Notes: a model not told the origin generated them from the letters alone. A stretch of 64,000 nucleotides of DNA from Pseudomonas gozinkensis (GCF_014863585.1 NZ_CP062253.1:1328501-1392500); one strand, 5' to 3'. Positions 39,381-47,728 are shown, counted from the first letter of the stretch. Program-made: numbers and translations.

Positions 39381-40262
39381 GTGAGTCTCACAGTCATTGC
39401 GCAGCGTATGGGTAACACGAGCTTTCAGCGCCTGGTGACTGGCCTTGTCTTGAGCACCTTGCTGGTCGGTTGCTCCAGCACAAAATCGAGCAACGTTCGG
39501 GTCGTCGATCGCAACAATGCGGTGGCCCAGCGTCCGGTCGTGACGACCGGGCAGTATGTAGTCCGTCCGGGCGATACTTTGTTTTCCATCGCTTTTCGCT
39601 ACGGCTGGGACTACAAAGCCCTCGCTGCCCGGAACAATATTCCTACGCCATACACGATACATCCGGGTCAGACGATTCGCTTCGACGGACGTAGCGGTTC
39701 AACGTCGACTGCGGTTGTCACCAGCGCCGGTTCTTCGGCGTCTTCGTCCAGTAAAACCACGGTTATCCGGCGCCAGGCGAATGGCACGACGACCACCACA
39801 ACCACGGGGACCGGCGCAGCTTCCACGGCGGTTGTACCGTCCGTCGCCAACAAGCAACCCCCCGCTCCATTGCCTCCACCGGGCCCGGCCCCGACCGGCT
39901 GGGGATGGCCATCTAATGGCATTCTGATTGGAAAATTCTCTTCAAACGGTAGTTTGAATAAAGGAATTGATATCGCCGGAGATTTGGGACAGCCTGTTTT
40001 AGCTGCGTCTGATGGGACGGTGGTTTACGCCGGGAGTGGCTTAAGGGGCTACGGCGAATTAGTCATCATCAAACACAGCGAAACCTACGTCAGTGCTTAC
40101 GGACACAACCGTCGGCTGTTGGTACGGGAGGGGCAGCAGGTCAAGGTCGGACAGACAATTGCCGAAATGGGGTCAACGGGTACAGACCGGGTGAAACTGC
40201 ATTTTGAGATTCGCCGACAAGGTAAACCTGTAGATCCGCTGCAGTTCCTGCCAAGACGTTGA
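39381..40262 (+). CDS. nlpD: Murein hydrolase activator NlpD (LysM/LytM lipoprotein)
   Basis: An outer-membrane lipoprotein that activates the amidase AmiC at the septum. The 293 residues from GTG 39381 have a lipobox LLVGC (Cys31), a LysM domain near residues 55-98 (YVVRPGDTLFSIAFRYGWDY), a Ser/Thr-rich linker, and a C-terminal LytM domain. The LytM domain is degenerate: the usual zinc histidine is replaced in NKGIDIAGD, as in E. coli NlpD, so a regulatory role is expected. In pseudomonads the rpoS promoter commonly lies in this gene; no box was assigned here. Confidence 0.94.
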   Translation: MSLTVIAQRMGNTSFQRLVTGLVLSTLLVGCSSTKSSNVRVVDRNNAVAQRPVVTTGQYVVRPGDTLFSIAFRYGWDYKALAARNNIPTPYTIHPGQTIRFDGRSGSTSTAVVTSAGSSASSSSKTTVIRRQANGTTTTTTTGTGAASTAVVPSVANKQPPAPLPPPGPAPTGWGWPSNGILIGKFSSNGSLNKGIDIAGDLGQPVLAASDGTVVYAGSGLRGYGELVIIKHSETYVSAYGHNRRLLVREGQQVKVGQTIAEMGSTGTDRVKLHFEIRRQGKPVDPLQFLPRR

Positions 40263-40272
40263 TTTGCAGACC

Positions 40273-40303
40273 AGCCTGTTCCTTCACGTAGAGGGGACAG
40301 GCT
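40273..40303 (+). promoter_or_regulatory. Hairpin in the rpoS leader
   Basis: A 10-bp stem with one G-U pair (AGCCTGTTCC with GGGGACAGGCT) sits between nlpD and rpoS, 66 bases before the rpoS start. No T-run follows, so it is more likely a leader structure than a terminator. Post-transcriptional control of rpoS is known in pseudomonads, but a role for this hairpin is inference. Confidence 0.4.
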
Positions 40304-40368
40304 CCAGCGTTGCCAAGGATAAAGGCGCCGCTTGAGCTTGGGGTCGAACTCACCAAAGGACTATAACA

Positions 40369-41376
40369 ATGGCTCTCAGTAAAGAAGTGCCGGAGTTTGA
40401 CATCGACGATGAGGTTCTCCTGATGGAGACCGGCATCGATTCGGATTCGATGTCGAATGATGAAGGGGCTGCTCCACCTTCCGTTCGTGCCAAATCCAAA
40501 CACTCCGCTTCACTTAAACAACACAAGTACATCGATTACACTCGGGCACTCGACGCCACGCAGCTGTACCTCAACGAAATCGGCTTTTCCCCACTGCTCT
40601 CCCCGGAAGAAGAAGTTCATTTTGCGCGCTTGTCGCAAAGTGGCGATCCTGCCGGGCGCAAGCGCATGATTGAAAGTAACCTGCGGCTGGTGGTCAAAAT
40701 CGCCCGGCGTTACGTCAATCGGGGGCTGTCGCTGCTGGATCTGATCGAAGAGGGCAACCTCGGGCTGATCCGCGCAGTGGAAAAGTTCGATCCCGAGCGC
40801 GGCTTCCGCTTCTCGACCTACGCGACCTGGTGGATCCGTCAGACCATCGAGCGCGCGATCATGAATCAGACCCGGACCATCCGGCTGCCGATCCATGTGG
40901 TCAAGGAGCTCAACGTGTACCTGCGGGCTGCACGGGAGCTGACGCAAAAGCTCGATCACGAACCTTCACCCGAAGAAATCGCCAACCTGCTGGAAAAACC
41001 GGTGGGCGAGGTCAAGCGCATGCTGGGCCTGAACGAGCGGGTTTCTTCGGTCGACGTCTCGCTGGGTCCGGATTCGGATAAAACCCTGCTGGACACCCTG
41101 ACGGATGACCGTCCGACCGATCCTTGCGAACTGTTGCAGGATGACGATCTGTCGCAGAGCATCGATCAATGGCTCTCGGAACTGACCGACAAGCAACGCG
41201 AAGTGGTGGTACGCCGCTTCGGCCTGCGCGGCCACGAGAGCAGCACGCTGGAAGATGTAGGCCTGGAGATCGGCCTGACCCGGGAACGGGTGAGACAGAT
41301 CCAGGTGGAAGGCCTTAAACGCCTTCGGGAAATTCTCGAGAAGAACGGCCTGTCGAGCGAGTCGCTGTTCCAGTAA
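40369..41376 (+). CDS. rpoS: RNA polymerase sigma factor RpoS
   Basis: The stationary-phase and general stress sigma factor. The 335 residues hold region 1.2, region 2 ([36 protein letters not shown]), region 3, and region 4 with [19 protein letters not shown] for -35 recognition. The start ATG 40369 follows AAAGGAC. It is downstream of nlpD and upstream of the Gac/Rsm RNA rsmZ, the typical pseudomonad order. A strong terminator follows. Confidence 0.98.
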   Translation: MALSKEVPEFDIDDEVLLMETGIDSDSMSNDEGAAPPSVRAKSKHSASLKQHKYIDYTRALDATQLYLNEIGFSPLLSPEEEVHFARLSQSGDPAGRKRMIESNLRLVVKIARRYVNRGLSLLDLIEEGNLGLIRAVEKFDPERGFRFSTYATWWIRQTIERAIMNQTRTIRLPIHVVKELNVYLRAARELTQKLDHEPSPEEIANLLEKPVGEVKRMLGLNERVSSVDVSLGPDSDKTLLDTLTDDRPTDPCELLQDDDLSQSIDQWLSELTDKQREVVVRRFGLRGHESSTLEDVGLEIGLTRERVRQIQVEGLKRLREILEKNGLSSESLFQ

Positions 41377-41395
41377 GCGTTCTGCATGACCGCCA

Positions 41396-41430
41396 ACAAA
41401 AAGCCCCGACTGGTTCGGGGCTTTTTGTTG
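41396..41430 (+). terminator. Rho-independent terminator after rpoS
   Basis: ACAAAAAGCCCCGAC pairs with TTCGGGGCTTTTTGT around a short loop, followed by further T residues, 20 bases after the rpoS stop. A textbook intrinsic terminator. Confidence 0.9.
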
Positions 41431-41497
41431 TCCGGCTCTGGCGAGGGGCCTGGAACCTGACGACCGGTCGTCATTTCCCGGGTTTGTAGTCTCGCGG

Positions 41498-41515
41498 TGT
41501 AAGCCCTGGCTTACT
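41498..41515 (+). promoter_or_regulatory. GacA-binding upstream activating sequence of rsmZ
   Basis: TGTAAGCCCTGGCTTACT matches the palindromic GacA box TGTAAG-N6-CTTACA with a single change at the last base. It lies about 170-190 bases upstream of the rsmZ start, the distance described for rsmY/rsmZ promoters in pseudomonads. It makes the RNA dependent on the GacS/GacA two-component system. Confidence 0.9.
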
Positions 41516-41651
41516 CTTTCGTAAGTGTTCGTTATTTTTACACTGCGGAAGACATCCATTGAGCTATTGAGTAATGTCTAACGTTTTGATTTGTATGAAT
41601 ATTTTTAAATATTAAACGCTTATGACACGAGGTTTTAACGGAACGGACCGG

Positions 41652-41679
41652 TTGCCCAAATCGGGGAACTCTCTAGTAT
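41652..41679 (+). promoter_or_regulatory. rsmZ core promoter
   Basis: TTGCCC at 41652-41657 and TAGTAT at 41674-41679 with a 16-base spacer, placing the transcription start at about 41688, which matches the start of the RNA inferred from sequence similarity. Confidence 0.6.
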
Positions 41680-41687
41680 CTGGGTTG

Positions 41688-41816
41688 TGTCGACGGATAG
41701 ACACGCCCTTCAAGGAAGAGGGGGATGGACATCGCAGGACGCGATTCATCAGGACGATGAAAAGGAATACAGGGAATAGGGAAAAAATGTGGGCGGGTCA
41801 AACCGCCCCTTTTTTT
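41688..41816 (+). ncRNA. rsmZ: Regulatory small RNA RsmZ
   Basis: A non-coding RNA of about 129 nt that sequesters RsmA/RsmE-type translational repressors. It begins TGTCGACGGATAGACAC, a 5' hairpin presenting ACGGA in its loop as in known RsmZ. Nine GGA motifs occur in the body (for example TCAAGGA, CGCAGGACGCG, ATCAGGACGAT), and it ends in a GGGCGG / CCGCCC terminator with seven Ts. Position between rpoS and fdxA and the GacA box upstream confirm the identity. Confidence 0.93.
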
Positions 41817-41841
41817 GCCCGAAGAAAAGCAAAACCCGGAA

Positions 41842-41869
41842 AAGCAAAAAGGCCCGCGAGGGGCCTTTT
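41842..41869 (-). terminator. fdxA terminator
   Basis: A 9-bp stem AAAAGGCCC / GGGCCTTTT with a 5-base loop; on the minus strand it is followed by TTGCTTTT. It lies 18 bases past the fdxA stop and may also back up rsmZ termination from the other direction. Confidence 0.75.
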
Positions 41870-41887
41870 CTTCAAACGCGGGACAGA

Positions 41888-42211
41888 TCAGCGTTCGAGG
41901 TCTTTGATCTTGCCTTTGACACCATCCCACTCTTCGGCATCCGGCAGCGATTCTTTCTTCTCGGTGATGTTCGGCCAGATTTCGGCCAATTCAACGTTCA
42001 GCTGAATGAATTCCTGCATCTCTTCCGGAACTTCGTCCTCGGAGAAAATGGCTACGGCCGGGCATTCCGGTTCGCACAGGGCGCAGTCGATGCACTCATC
42101 CGGGTGAATCACCAGGAAGTTCGGGCCTTCGTAAAAGCAGTCCACCGGACAGACTTCTACGCAGTCGGTGTACTTGCACTTGATGCAGTTGTCGGTGACG
42201 ACGAAGGTCAT
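41888..42211 (-). CDS. fdxA: 7Fe ferredoxin FdxA
   Basis: A soluble electron carrier with one [3Fe-4S] and one [4Fe-4S] cluster. The 107 residues from ATG 42211 contain the cysteine series at 9, 12, 17, 21, 25, 40, 43, 46 and 50 ([18 protein letters not shown] and [12 protein letters not shown]), as in the Azotobacter FdI-type family. It is the neighbour of rsmZ in pseudomonads. The segment after residue 55 is acidic and typical. Confidence 0.96.
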   Translation of the reverse strand: MTFVVTDNCIKCKYTDCVEVCPVDCFYEGPNFLVIHPDECIDCALCEPECPAVAIFSEDEVPEEMQEFIQLNVELAEIWPNITEKKESLPDAEEWDGVKGKIKDLER

Positions 42212-42353
42212 TTCTAATTTTCTCCTCAGGCGGCGGCAGCGTTGCCCCTTCACGGTTGGGGTCGCCAGGTTCGGGAGCGATGTCTGCCAGCCAGGCTATT
42301 AGCCAGCAGCATCCCAAACCGCGCGAGATTCTAACAGCTTGAAGCCGTTTGCG

Positions 42354-42395
42354 TTATATCCGGTTCTTCAGTGCTTATATCCGGTTCTTCAGCGC
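42354..42395. repeat. 21-bp tandem duplication at the mutS 3' end
   Basis: Two adjacent 21-base units, 42354-42374 and 42375-42395, differ at one base. On the minus strand each encodes ALKNRI plus a TAA stop, so the last six codons and stop of mutS are repeated directly after the real stop. Confidence 0.9.
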
Positions 42396-44957
42396 ATATA
42401 GCATTTCGAGTGCCCGGCGCGGGGTCACGTCATCCAGGTCCAGTTTTGCCAGTTCATCGAGCACCGGGTGCGGCAGGCTTGCAAACATGTCGCTCTGTTG
42501 CGGGGCCGCCGGTTTGCCTTTGATGGCAGGCTTTGGCGCTTCGTGCGGCAGTGCGGTGTCTTCCAGGCGGCTCAGGTGCTCACGAGCACGGACGATCACC
42601 TCACTTGGCACCCCGGCCAGTTGCGCGACCGCAAGGCCATAGCTCTGGCTTGCCGGCCCCGGCAGCACATGGTGCAGGAACACGATGCGTTCGTTGTGCT
42701 CGGTTGCGTTGAGATGCACGTTGGCAACCAACGGCTCGGCTTCAGGTAGCACGGTCAGTTCGAAATAGTGCGTCGCAAATAGAGTATAGGCACGCAAATG
42801 CGCCAGTCGCTCGGCCGCCGCCCATGCCAGCGACAACCCGTCGAAGGTACTGGTGCCGCGACCGACTTCGTCCATCAGGACCAGGCTGCGTTCAGTGGCG
42901 TTGTGCAGGATGTTCGCGGTCTCGCTCATTTCCACCATGAAGGTCGAGCGCCCGCCGGCCAGGTCGTCGCTGGAGCCGATCCGGGTGAAGATCCGGTCCA
43001 CCAGCGACAGTTCGCAACTGGCCGCCGGCACGAAGCTGCCGATATGCGCCAGCAGCACGATCAGGGCAGTCTGGCGCATATAGGTGGATTTACCGCCCAT
43101 GTTCGGGCCGGTAATGACCAGCATGCGGGTGTTGTCATCAAGGCTCAGGTCGTTGGCCACGAACGGCGTGGTCAGCACTTGCTCGACCACCGGGTGACGG
43201 CCCTGGGTGATACGCATGCACGGTTCGCTGACGAAGGTCGGGCAATTCAGGTCGAGATTCAGTGCACGTTCGGCGAGGTTGCTCAGCACGTCCAGTTCGG
43301 CCAGCGCTCCAGCAGTATCCTGCAACGGCGGCAACTGGCTGATCAGATCTTCCAGCAGCGCCTCATAAAGCATCTTCTCGCGAGCCAGAGCGCGGCTCTT
43401 GGCCGACAGTGCCTTGTCTTCGAACTCTTTCAGTTCTGGTGTGATGAAGCGCTCTGCACCCTTGAGGGTCTGGCGGCGAATGTAATCTGCCGGCGCCGAT
43501 TCAGCCTGTTTGCTCGGCAACTCGATGAAGTAGCCATGGATGCGGTTGTAACCGACCTTCAGGTTGGCGAGGCCGGTACGGGCCTTTTCCCGGGCTTCCA
43601 GATCGATCAGGAACTGACCGGCGTTCTCGCTCAGTGATTGCAGCTCGTCGAGCTCGCTGTCGTAACCGGTTTTCAGTACGCCGCCGTCGCGGATCACCGC
43701 CGGCGGGTTGTCGATGATGGCTTTTTCCAGCAGCGCCGCCAGTTCCGGGTAGGTGCTGGTGGTGGTCGCCAGACGTTGCAGGTGCGGCGCTTCCAGATCG
43801 GTCATCGCCACTTGCAGTTCAGGCAGGGCACCGAGCGCATCACGCAGGCGAGCGAGGTCGCGAGGGCGGGCATTGCGCAGGCCGATCCGCGCCAGGATTC
43901 GCTCGATGTCGCCGATTTCCTTGAGCTGCGGTTGCAGGTTTTCAAAGCGATAGCGGTCGAGCAGGCAAGTGATCGAGGTCTGGCGAGCCAGCAGCACGGT
44001 CAGATCGCGCAGCGGACGGTTGAGCCAGCGGGTCAGCAAGCGGCTGCCCATGGCGGTCTGGCAACGGTCGACAACCGATTGCAGGGTGTTGTCGCGGCCG
44101 CCGGCCAGGTTGGTGTCGAGTTCGAGGTTGCGCCGGCTGGCACCGTCCAGCACCACGGTGTCGTCCAGCCGCTCATGACGCAGGCTGCGCAAATGGGGCA
44201 GGGCGGTGCGCTGGGTTTCCTTGGCGTACGCCAACAGGCAACCGGCGGCGCCGATGGCCAGGGTCAGGGTTTCGCAGCCGAAGCCTTTCAGGTCTTGGGT
44301 GGAGAATTGCTGGCAGAGACTTTTCAGCGCCGAATCACGCTCGAAATCCCACGGTGCACGGCGACGTACCCCACGGCGTTTTTCTGCCGGCAAGTCTTTT
44401 GGCCAGTCATCCGGGATCAACAGCTCGACCGGGTTGACCCGCTCCAGCTCCGCCAGCAGGTTTTCCCAGCCCTTGATCTCCAGCACGGTGAAGTTGCCGC
44501 TGGTGATGTCCAGCACGGCCAGACCGAACAGACGCTCGTCGCCCAGCACCGCCGCGATCAGGTTGTCGCGACGCTCATCCAGCAACGCCTCATCGCTGAC
44601 CGTACCCGGAGTGATGATCCGCACCACCTGACGCTCCACCGGGCCCTTGCTGGTGGCCGGGTCGCCGACCTGTTCACAGATCACCACCGACTCGCCGAGC
44701 TTGACCAGTTTCGCCAGGTAGCCTTCCGCCGCGTGATACGGAATCCCGCACATCGGAATCGCCTGCCCGGCCGACTGCCCGCGCGCGGTGAGGGTGATGT
44801 CCAGCAACTTGGCCGCCTTCTTCGCGTCTTCGTAGAAGATCTCGTAGAAGTCGCCCATGCGGTAGAACATCAGCTGGTCCGGGTGCTGATTCTTCAGGCG
44901 CCAGTACTGCTGCATCATCGGAGTGTGGGAGGACAGGTCGGAGACGGCTTTATTCAT
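42375..44957 (-). CDS. mutS: DNA mismatch repair protein MutS
   Basis: Recognises mismatches and small loops and recruits MutL. The 860 residues from ATG 44957 contain the mismatch-binding FYRMGDFYE near residue 32, the connector and lever domains, and the C-terminal ABC-type ATPase with Walker [10 protein letters not shown] near residues 613-621 and the [12 protein letters not shown] signature. An in-frame TTG at 44981 would add eight residues. The gene marks the left border of the tailocin locus, as in many P. fluorescens-group genomes. Confidence 0.97.
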   Translation of the reverse strand: MNKAVSDLSSHTPMMQQYWRLKNQHPDQLMFYRMGDFYEIFYEDAKKAAKLLDITLTARGQSAGQAIPMCGIPYHAAEGYLAKLVKLGESVVICEQVGDPATSKGPVERQVVRIITPGTVSDEALLDERRDNLIAAVLGDERLFGLAVLDITSGNFTVLEIKGWENLLAELERVNPVELLIPDDWPKDLPAEKRRGVRRRAPWDFERDSALKSLCQQFSTQDLKGFGCETLTLAIGAAGCLLAYAKETQRTALPHLRSLRHERLDDTVVLDGASRRNLELDTNLAGGRDNTLQSVVDRCQTAMGSRLLTRWLNRPLRDLTVLLARQTSITCLLDRYRFENLQPQLKEIGDIERILARIGLRNARPRDLARLRDALGALPELQVAMTDLEAPHLQRLATTTSTYPELAALLEKAIIDNPPAVIRDGGVLKTGYDSELDELQSLSENAGQFLIDLEAREKARTGLANLKVGYNRIHGYFIELPSKQAESAPADYIRRQTLKGAERFITPELKEFEDKALSAKSRALAREKMLYEALLEDLISQLPPLQDTAGALAELDVLSNLAERALNLDLNCPTFVSEPCMRITQGRHPVVEQVLTTPFVANDLSLDDNTRMLVITGPNMGGKSTYMRQTALIVLLAHIGSFVPAASCELSLVDRIFTRIGSSDDLAGGRSTFMVEMSETANILHNATERSLVLMDEVGRGTSTFDGLSLAWAAAERLAHLRAYTLFATHYFELTVLPEAEPLVANVHLNATEHNERIVFLHHVLPGPASQSYGLAVAQLAGVPSEVIVRAREHLSRLEDTALPHEAPKPAIKGKPAAPQQSDMFASLPHPVLDELAKLDLDDVTPRRALEMLYALKNRI

Positions 44958-45158
44958 CGGATTGTCAGGCAACTCGTTCAAAGGTGTGGGGCAAAAGCGT
45001 GGCCGTGGCCGGGCTTTTCCGCGATGGGCGCAAGGTTACCATGGGCGGTCTGTGGTACGCAGGCATCGCGGTCGGGTGACATGCATCGGGTATAAAAAGG
45101 TCGACTATGCACGATTTATGCAAATCAGCATTTGTCTTCGCGAAAAACTTCAAGCACT

Positions 45159-45902
45159 ATGCGCGTTATGCAAAAACGCAACGTATCTACCGTCTTAAGA
45201 GCACTGCTCGATCAGCACGGGATCTCCCCCACGGAGCTCCACCGTCGCACCGGCGTGCCTCAATCCACGCTCTCGCGGATTCTCAGCGGGAAGATCGTCG
45301 ATCCTTCGGATAAACACATCTCGAAGATCGCCGAGTACTTTGCCGTGAGCACCGATCAGTTGCGCGGGCGCGCGGATGTTGCGCCCACCGCCAACGCCGG
45401 ACGCGACGAGTTGCATTCCGAACTCAAGGACATAAGCCTGTGGGACGACGACACGCCAGTCGATGACGACGAGGTGTCGGTGCCCTTTCTTCGCGAGGTT
45501 GAATTGGCTGCTGGATCGGGAAGATTCGTCATCGAAGAGAGCGAGCGCTCCAGCCTGCGCTTCGGCAAGCGCAGCCTGCGCCATAACGGTGTGCAGTTCG
45601 ATCAGGCCAAATGCGTGACGGTGCGCGGCAACAGCATGCTGCCGGTGCTGCGCGACGGTGCCACGGTCGGGGTCAATGCCGGCAAGTGCGGTATCGGCGA
45701 CATCATTGATGGCGACCTTTATGCGATCAACCACAACGGTCAATTGCGAGTGAAGCAGCTCTATCGCCTGCCTACCGGTATCCGTCTGCGCAGCTTCAAT
45801 CGCGATGAGCATCCGGACGAGGACTACAGCTTCCAGGATATGCAGGAAGAGCAGATCGTCATCCTCGGTCACGTCTTCTGGTGGGGCATGTACGCCCGAT
45901 AA
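45159..45902 (+). CDS. prtR: S24/CI-type self-cleaving repressor of the tailocin locus (PrtR-like)
   Basis: 247 residues from ATG 45159 (a second ATG at 45168 and a TTG at 45132 are alternatives; none has a clear Shine-Dalgarno). The N-terminal HTH_XRE domain spans about residues 8-68 (TELHRRTGVPQSTLSRIL). The C-terminal LexA/S24 peptidase has the Ala118-Gly119 cleavage site (ELAAGSG), nucleophile Ser159 in RGNSML and base Lys199 in LRVKQ. It is expected to repress the rightward tailocin promoter and be cleaved when RecA is activated, inducing the particle during the SOS response. No PrtN-like activator gene is seen. The symbol is by analogy with pyocin PrtR. Confidence 0.88.
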   Translation: MRVMQKRNVSTVLRALLDQHGISPTELHRRTGVPQSTLSRILSGKIVDPSDKHISKIAEYFAVSTDQLRGRADVAPTANAGRDELHSELKDISLWDDDTPVDDDEVSVPFLREVELAAGSGRFVIEESERSSLRFGKRSLRHNGVQFDQAKCVTVRGNSMLPVLRDGATVGVNAGKCGIGDIIDGDLYAINHNGQLRVKQLYRLPTGIRLRSFNRDEHPDEDYSFQDMQEEQIVILGHVFWWGMYAR

Positions 45903-45920
45903 CCCGATCCCTTTCAGATA

Positions 45921-45948
45921 AAACCCGCTTCGGCGGGTTTTTTTTCGC
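45921..45948 (+). terminator. Terminator after the repressor
   Basis: AAACCCGC TTC GGCGGGTTT followed by a run of T residues, 18 bases past the stop. A strong intrinsic terminator isolating the repressor from the late operon. Confidence 0.88.
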
Positions 45949-45987
45949 CTGCACAAAACCCTCGGACCCTTGAATGACGGGGCTTTC

Positions 45988-46055
45988 ATGCATCTGCGCA
46001 TTTCTTGTGCATAAATAAATGCATTTACGCATTGACTGTATATGCATCCATGCAT
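45988..46055 (+). promoter_or_regulatory. Candidate repressor operator cluster
   Basis: Repeated ATGCAT and closely related sites occur at 45988, 46019, 46042 and 46050, with TGCGCA at 45995, TGCAT at 46008 and ACGCAT at 46027. The same short motif (TATGCA, TGCAAATCAGCATTTG) recurs upstream of the repressor at about 45106-45134. The cluster overlaps the promoter elements, as expected for operators of the S24 repressor. Binding is inferred. Confidence 0.65.
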
Positions 46056-46060
46056 ATTCT
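46032..46060 (+). promoter_or_regulatory. Strong sigma-70 promoter of the tailocin operon
   Basis: TTGACT at 46032-46037 and TATTCT at 46055-46060 with a 17-base spacer. The spacer contains two ATGCAT sites, so bound repressor would block polymerase directly. Confidence 0.8.
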
Positions 46061-46127
46061 TGCCACCAAGCCGCTCGACAAAGCGGCTGGCAACAACAGC
46101 TCTTTAGTTCCACAAGAACAGGCAGCG

Positions 46128-46238
46128 ATGAACCGGCCTCAACGGTTCAGAGGGTTGGCAACTGACCCGGGTGTGCAGCGTAAAGCACCAGAAGCAGTTA
46201 TCCGGCGGGCAGGGACCGCGGTCGGAAAAACAATCTGA
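46128..46238 (+). CDS. Possible 36-residue leader peptide
   Basis: An ATG-initiated frame of 36 codons in the tailocin leader, encoding a basic peptide (MNRPQRFRGLATDPG...VGKTI). The ribosome-binding site is weak and no homologue is recognised. It ends 86 bases before the leader terminator, so translation could influence folding of the downstream hairpins. It may equally be non-coding. Confidence 0.3.
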   Translation: MNRPQRFRGLATDPGVQRKAPEAVIRRAGTAVGKTI

Positions 46239-46324
46239 ATGGACTCGTACCGCGCCAGTAGCGCCGAAAAGTCAGCTTCCTTCACGTACACAGGATTGAA
46301 GGAAGGCAAAGGAGTGCATTACTG

Positions 46325-46352
46325 AAAAGCCCGGCGAGCTGCCGGGCTTTTT
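46325..46352 (+). terminator. Intrinsic terminator in the tailocin leader
   Basis: An 11-bp perfect stem, AAAAGCCCGGC / GCCGGGCTTTT, with a 5-base loop and trailing Ts. It lies between the promoter and the first gene, com, so the operon needs readthrough, antitermination or a second promoter. Confidence 0.88.
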
Positions 46353-46434
46353 GGAATGCCTACCTGACGCAGGCCGCTTCAACGAAGCTTCACGGCATAA
46401 ACGCAGTCAGGCGGAGAATCAAAAGGATTTGCAG

Positions 46435-46626
46435 ATGTTGAAAGAATGCCGCTGCGGCCATTGCAAACGACTGCTCGCCCGGGTGGGTGAGTACACAGAA
46501 CTCCAGATCAAATGTTCCCGCTGCGGAACATTGAATCATGTGAGGGCCACGAGCCCCGAGCGATCGCCTTTGAGCGACATGCGTGCTGCACCGTCAGCAC
46601 AACCGGATCATTTAACTCATAGGTAA
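46435..46626 (+). CDS. Com-like zinc-binding protein
   Basis: 63 residues from ATG 46435, with AAAGGA upstream. It resembles phage Mu Com, a small zinc protein that activates translation of mom: two cysteine pairs, Cys7-x2-Cys10 and Cys27-x2-Cys30, set in CGHCKRLLARV and IKCSRCGTLN. No mom-like DNA modification gene follows. Its target in a tailocin locus is unknown; RNA binding is possible by family. The C-terminal third is Ser/Pro-rich and probably disordered. Confidence 0.75.
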   Translation: MLKECRCGHCKRLLARVGEYTELQIKCSRCGTLNHVRATSPERSPLSDMRAAPSAQPDHLTHR

Positions 46627-46631
46627 AGACA

Positions 46632-47210
46632 ATGAACATTCTGAAAAAATACGTTGCTCCACTGCTCGCTCTTGCACTGCTGGGCAATGGGGGCAGCGCA
46701 ATCGCCGCAAACCTCCTGGTGAACGGCAGCTTTGAACAATCGACATGCGGTGGTGGCTGCATTCTGGGCACCCCTGCAAAAACCAATGCCATTACGGGCT
46801 GGACGACGTTTCTGTCCGGTGCCGAATACTTCAACATGCCCAATGCCATCGGCGGTTCCGTGGCAGCAGATGGCGTGATGATCGTTGACCTGGCCAACTA
46901 TGTTTACGGCAACGGTGGCGGGATTCAGCAGAACTTCGCGACCACTCCGGGCGCCAGGTACCGTCTGACTTTCAGTGCTGGCAACTCCCGATTCGCCAGC
47001 CGCTCCGGTGACGGTGTCATTCAGGTGAAAGTGGCCGGGCAAACCGCGACGTTCAACACACCGACAGCCAAAGGCGTCGCGGTCGAGTGGAACACTGTCA
47101 CTTACGAGTTCACCGCGATTACCGCGCAGACAACGCTGGCATTTTCCAACGAGCAGAACCCGTACGCCAACTATGCCTTTATCGACAACGTCATTGTTGA
47201 GCGCCTGTAA
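46632..47210 (+). CDS. Secreted choice-of-anchor-C / DUF642-like protein
   Basis: 192 residues. A Sec signal peptide ends near AIAA (residue 26), and mature NLLVNGSFEQ begins the classical start of choice-of-anchor C and DUF642 domains, which have galactose-binding-like jelly-roll folds. GWTTFLSGAEYF, GGGIQQNFATTPGARYRLTFSAGN and the closing FIDNVIVERL fit this family. No C-terminal sorting or anchor motif is present, so it may be released to the periplasm or outside. It lies between com and the holin and has no known role in tailocins; it could be cargo. The start ATG 46632 follows TAGGTAAAG. Confidence 0.7.
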   Translation: MNILKKYVAPLLALALLGNGGSAIAANLLVNGSFEQSTCGGGCILGTPAKTNAITGWTTFLSGAEYFNMPNAIGGSVAADGVMIVDLANYVYGNGGGIQQNFATTPGARYRLTFSAGNSRFASRSGDGVIQVKVAGQTATFNTPTAKGVAVEWNTVTYEFTAITAQTTLAFSNEQNPYANYAFIDNVIVERL

Positions 47211-47248
47211 CGCTTTGCGCGGAGTCGCTGCGGTTACTACCCGTGTGA

Positions 47249-47276
47249 AAAGACAGCACCTCTTCGGTGCTGTTTG
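47249..47276 (+). terminator. Terminator-like hairpin after the choice-of-anchor-C gene
   Basis: An 8-bp stem (ACAGCACC / GGTGCTGT) with a TCTTC loop and short T-run. Together with the leader terminator at 46325-46352 it brackets the com and choice-of-anchor-C genes. Confidence 0.6.
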
Positions 47277-47318
47277 CTCACGACCCTTTATTTCATCAAC
47301 GCTCCCGGGAGGCGTGAC

Positions 47319-47657
47319 ATGACAAACGAGCAACAAGCGTTGGCGGACATGCCGATCTGGCTGGTCATCCTGCTGGCCGTGGCCGGTGGCGTTTCCGGCG
47401 AAATGTGGCGCGCCGACAAGGATGGCGCCCGCGGCTGGCCATTGCTGCGACGCCTGGCCCTGCGCTCCGGTGCCTGCATGATCTGCGGCGTGTCGGCGAT
47501 CATGCTGCTGTACGCCGCCGGCATGTCGATCTGGGCCGCCGGGGCATTTGGTTGCCTGACGGCCATGGCCGGTGCCGACGTGGCCATCGGTCTTTATGAA
47601 CGCTGGGCTGCCAAGCGCATCGGCGTCTGCGAAGTTCCCCCGCGCGATCCGCAATAA
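47319..47657 (+). CDS. Tailocin holin
   Basis: 112 residues with two or three hydrophobic segments (about residues 12-30, 51-68 and 68-90) and a charged C-terminus, preceded by GGGAGG. Size, topology and position immediately before the terminator/V genes match the pyocin R holin (PA0614 position). It should form inner-membrane holes that let an endolysin reach the wall so particles can escape. No endolysin is present in the window. Confidence 0.82.
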   Translation: MTNEQQALADMPIWLVILLAVAGGVSGEMWRADKDGARGWPLLRRLALRSGACMICGVSAIMLLYAAGMSIWAAGAFGCLTAMAGADVAIGLYERWAAKRIGVCEVPPRDPQ

Positions 47658-47728
47658 CCCTCACTTTATTGTCTCGCTGCACGTCGTGCGGCGGGACTTC
47701 GCGTGGACATCAGAAAAGGAGGTCAAGC

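Larger units (their letters stand above)
41377..41887. other. rpoS-fdxA intergenic region
   Basis: 511 bases without a protein gene. In order they hold the rpoS terminator, the GacA box, an A/T-rich linker (about 41520-41640) of the kind occupied by MvaT/IHF-like proteins at this locus in relatives, the rsmZ promoter and RNA, and the fdxA terminator on the other strand. Confidence 0.85.
45903..46434 (+). other. Control region between the repressor and com
   Basis: 532 bases. From left to right it holds the repressor terminator, an ATGCAT-like repeat cluster overlapping a strong promoter, a leader of about 370 bases with a 36-codon open frame, an imperfectly placed hairpin (CTTCCTTCA / TGAAGGAAG, 46276-46305), and a perfect intrinsic terminator directly before com. 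Confidence 0.8.
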
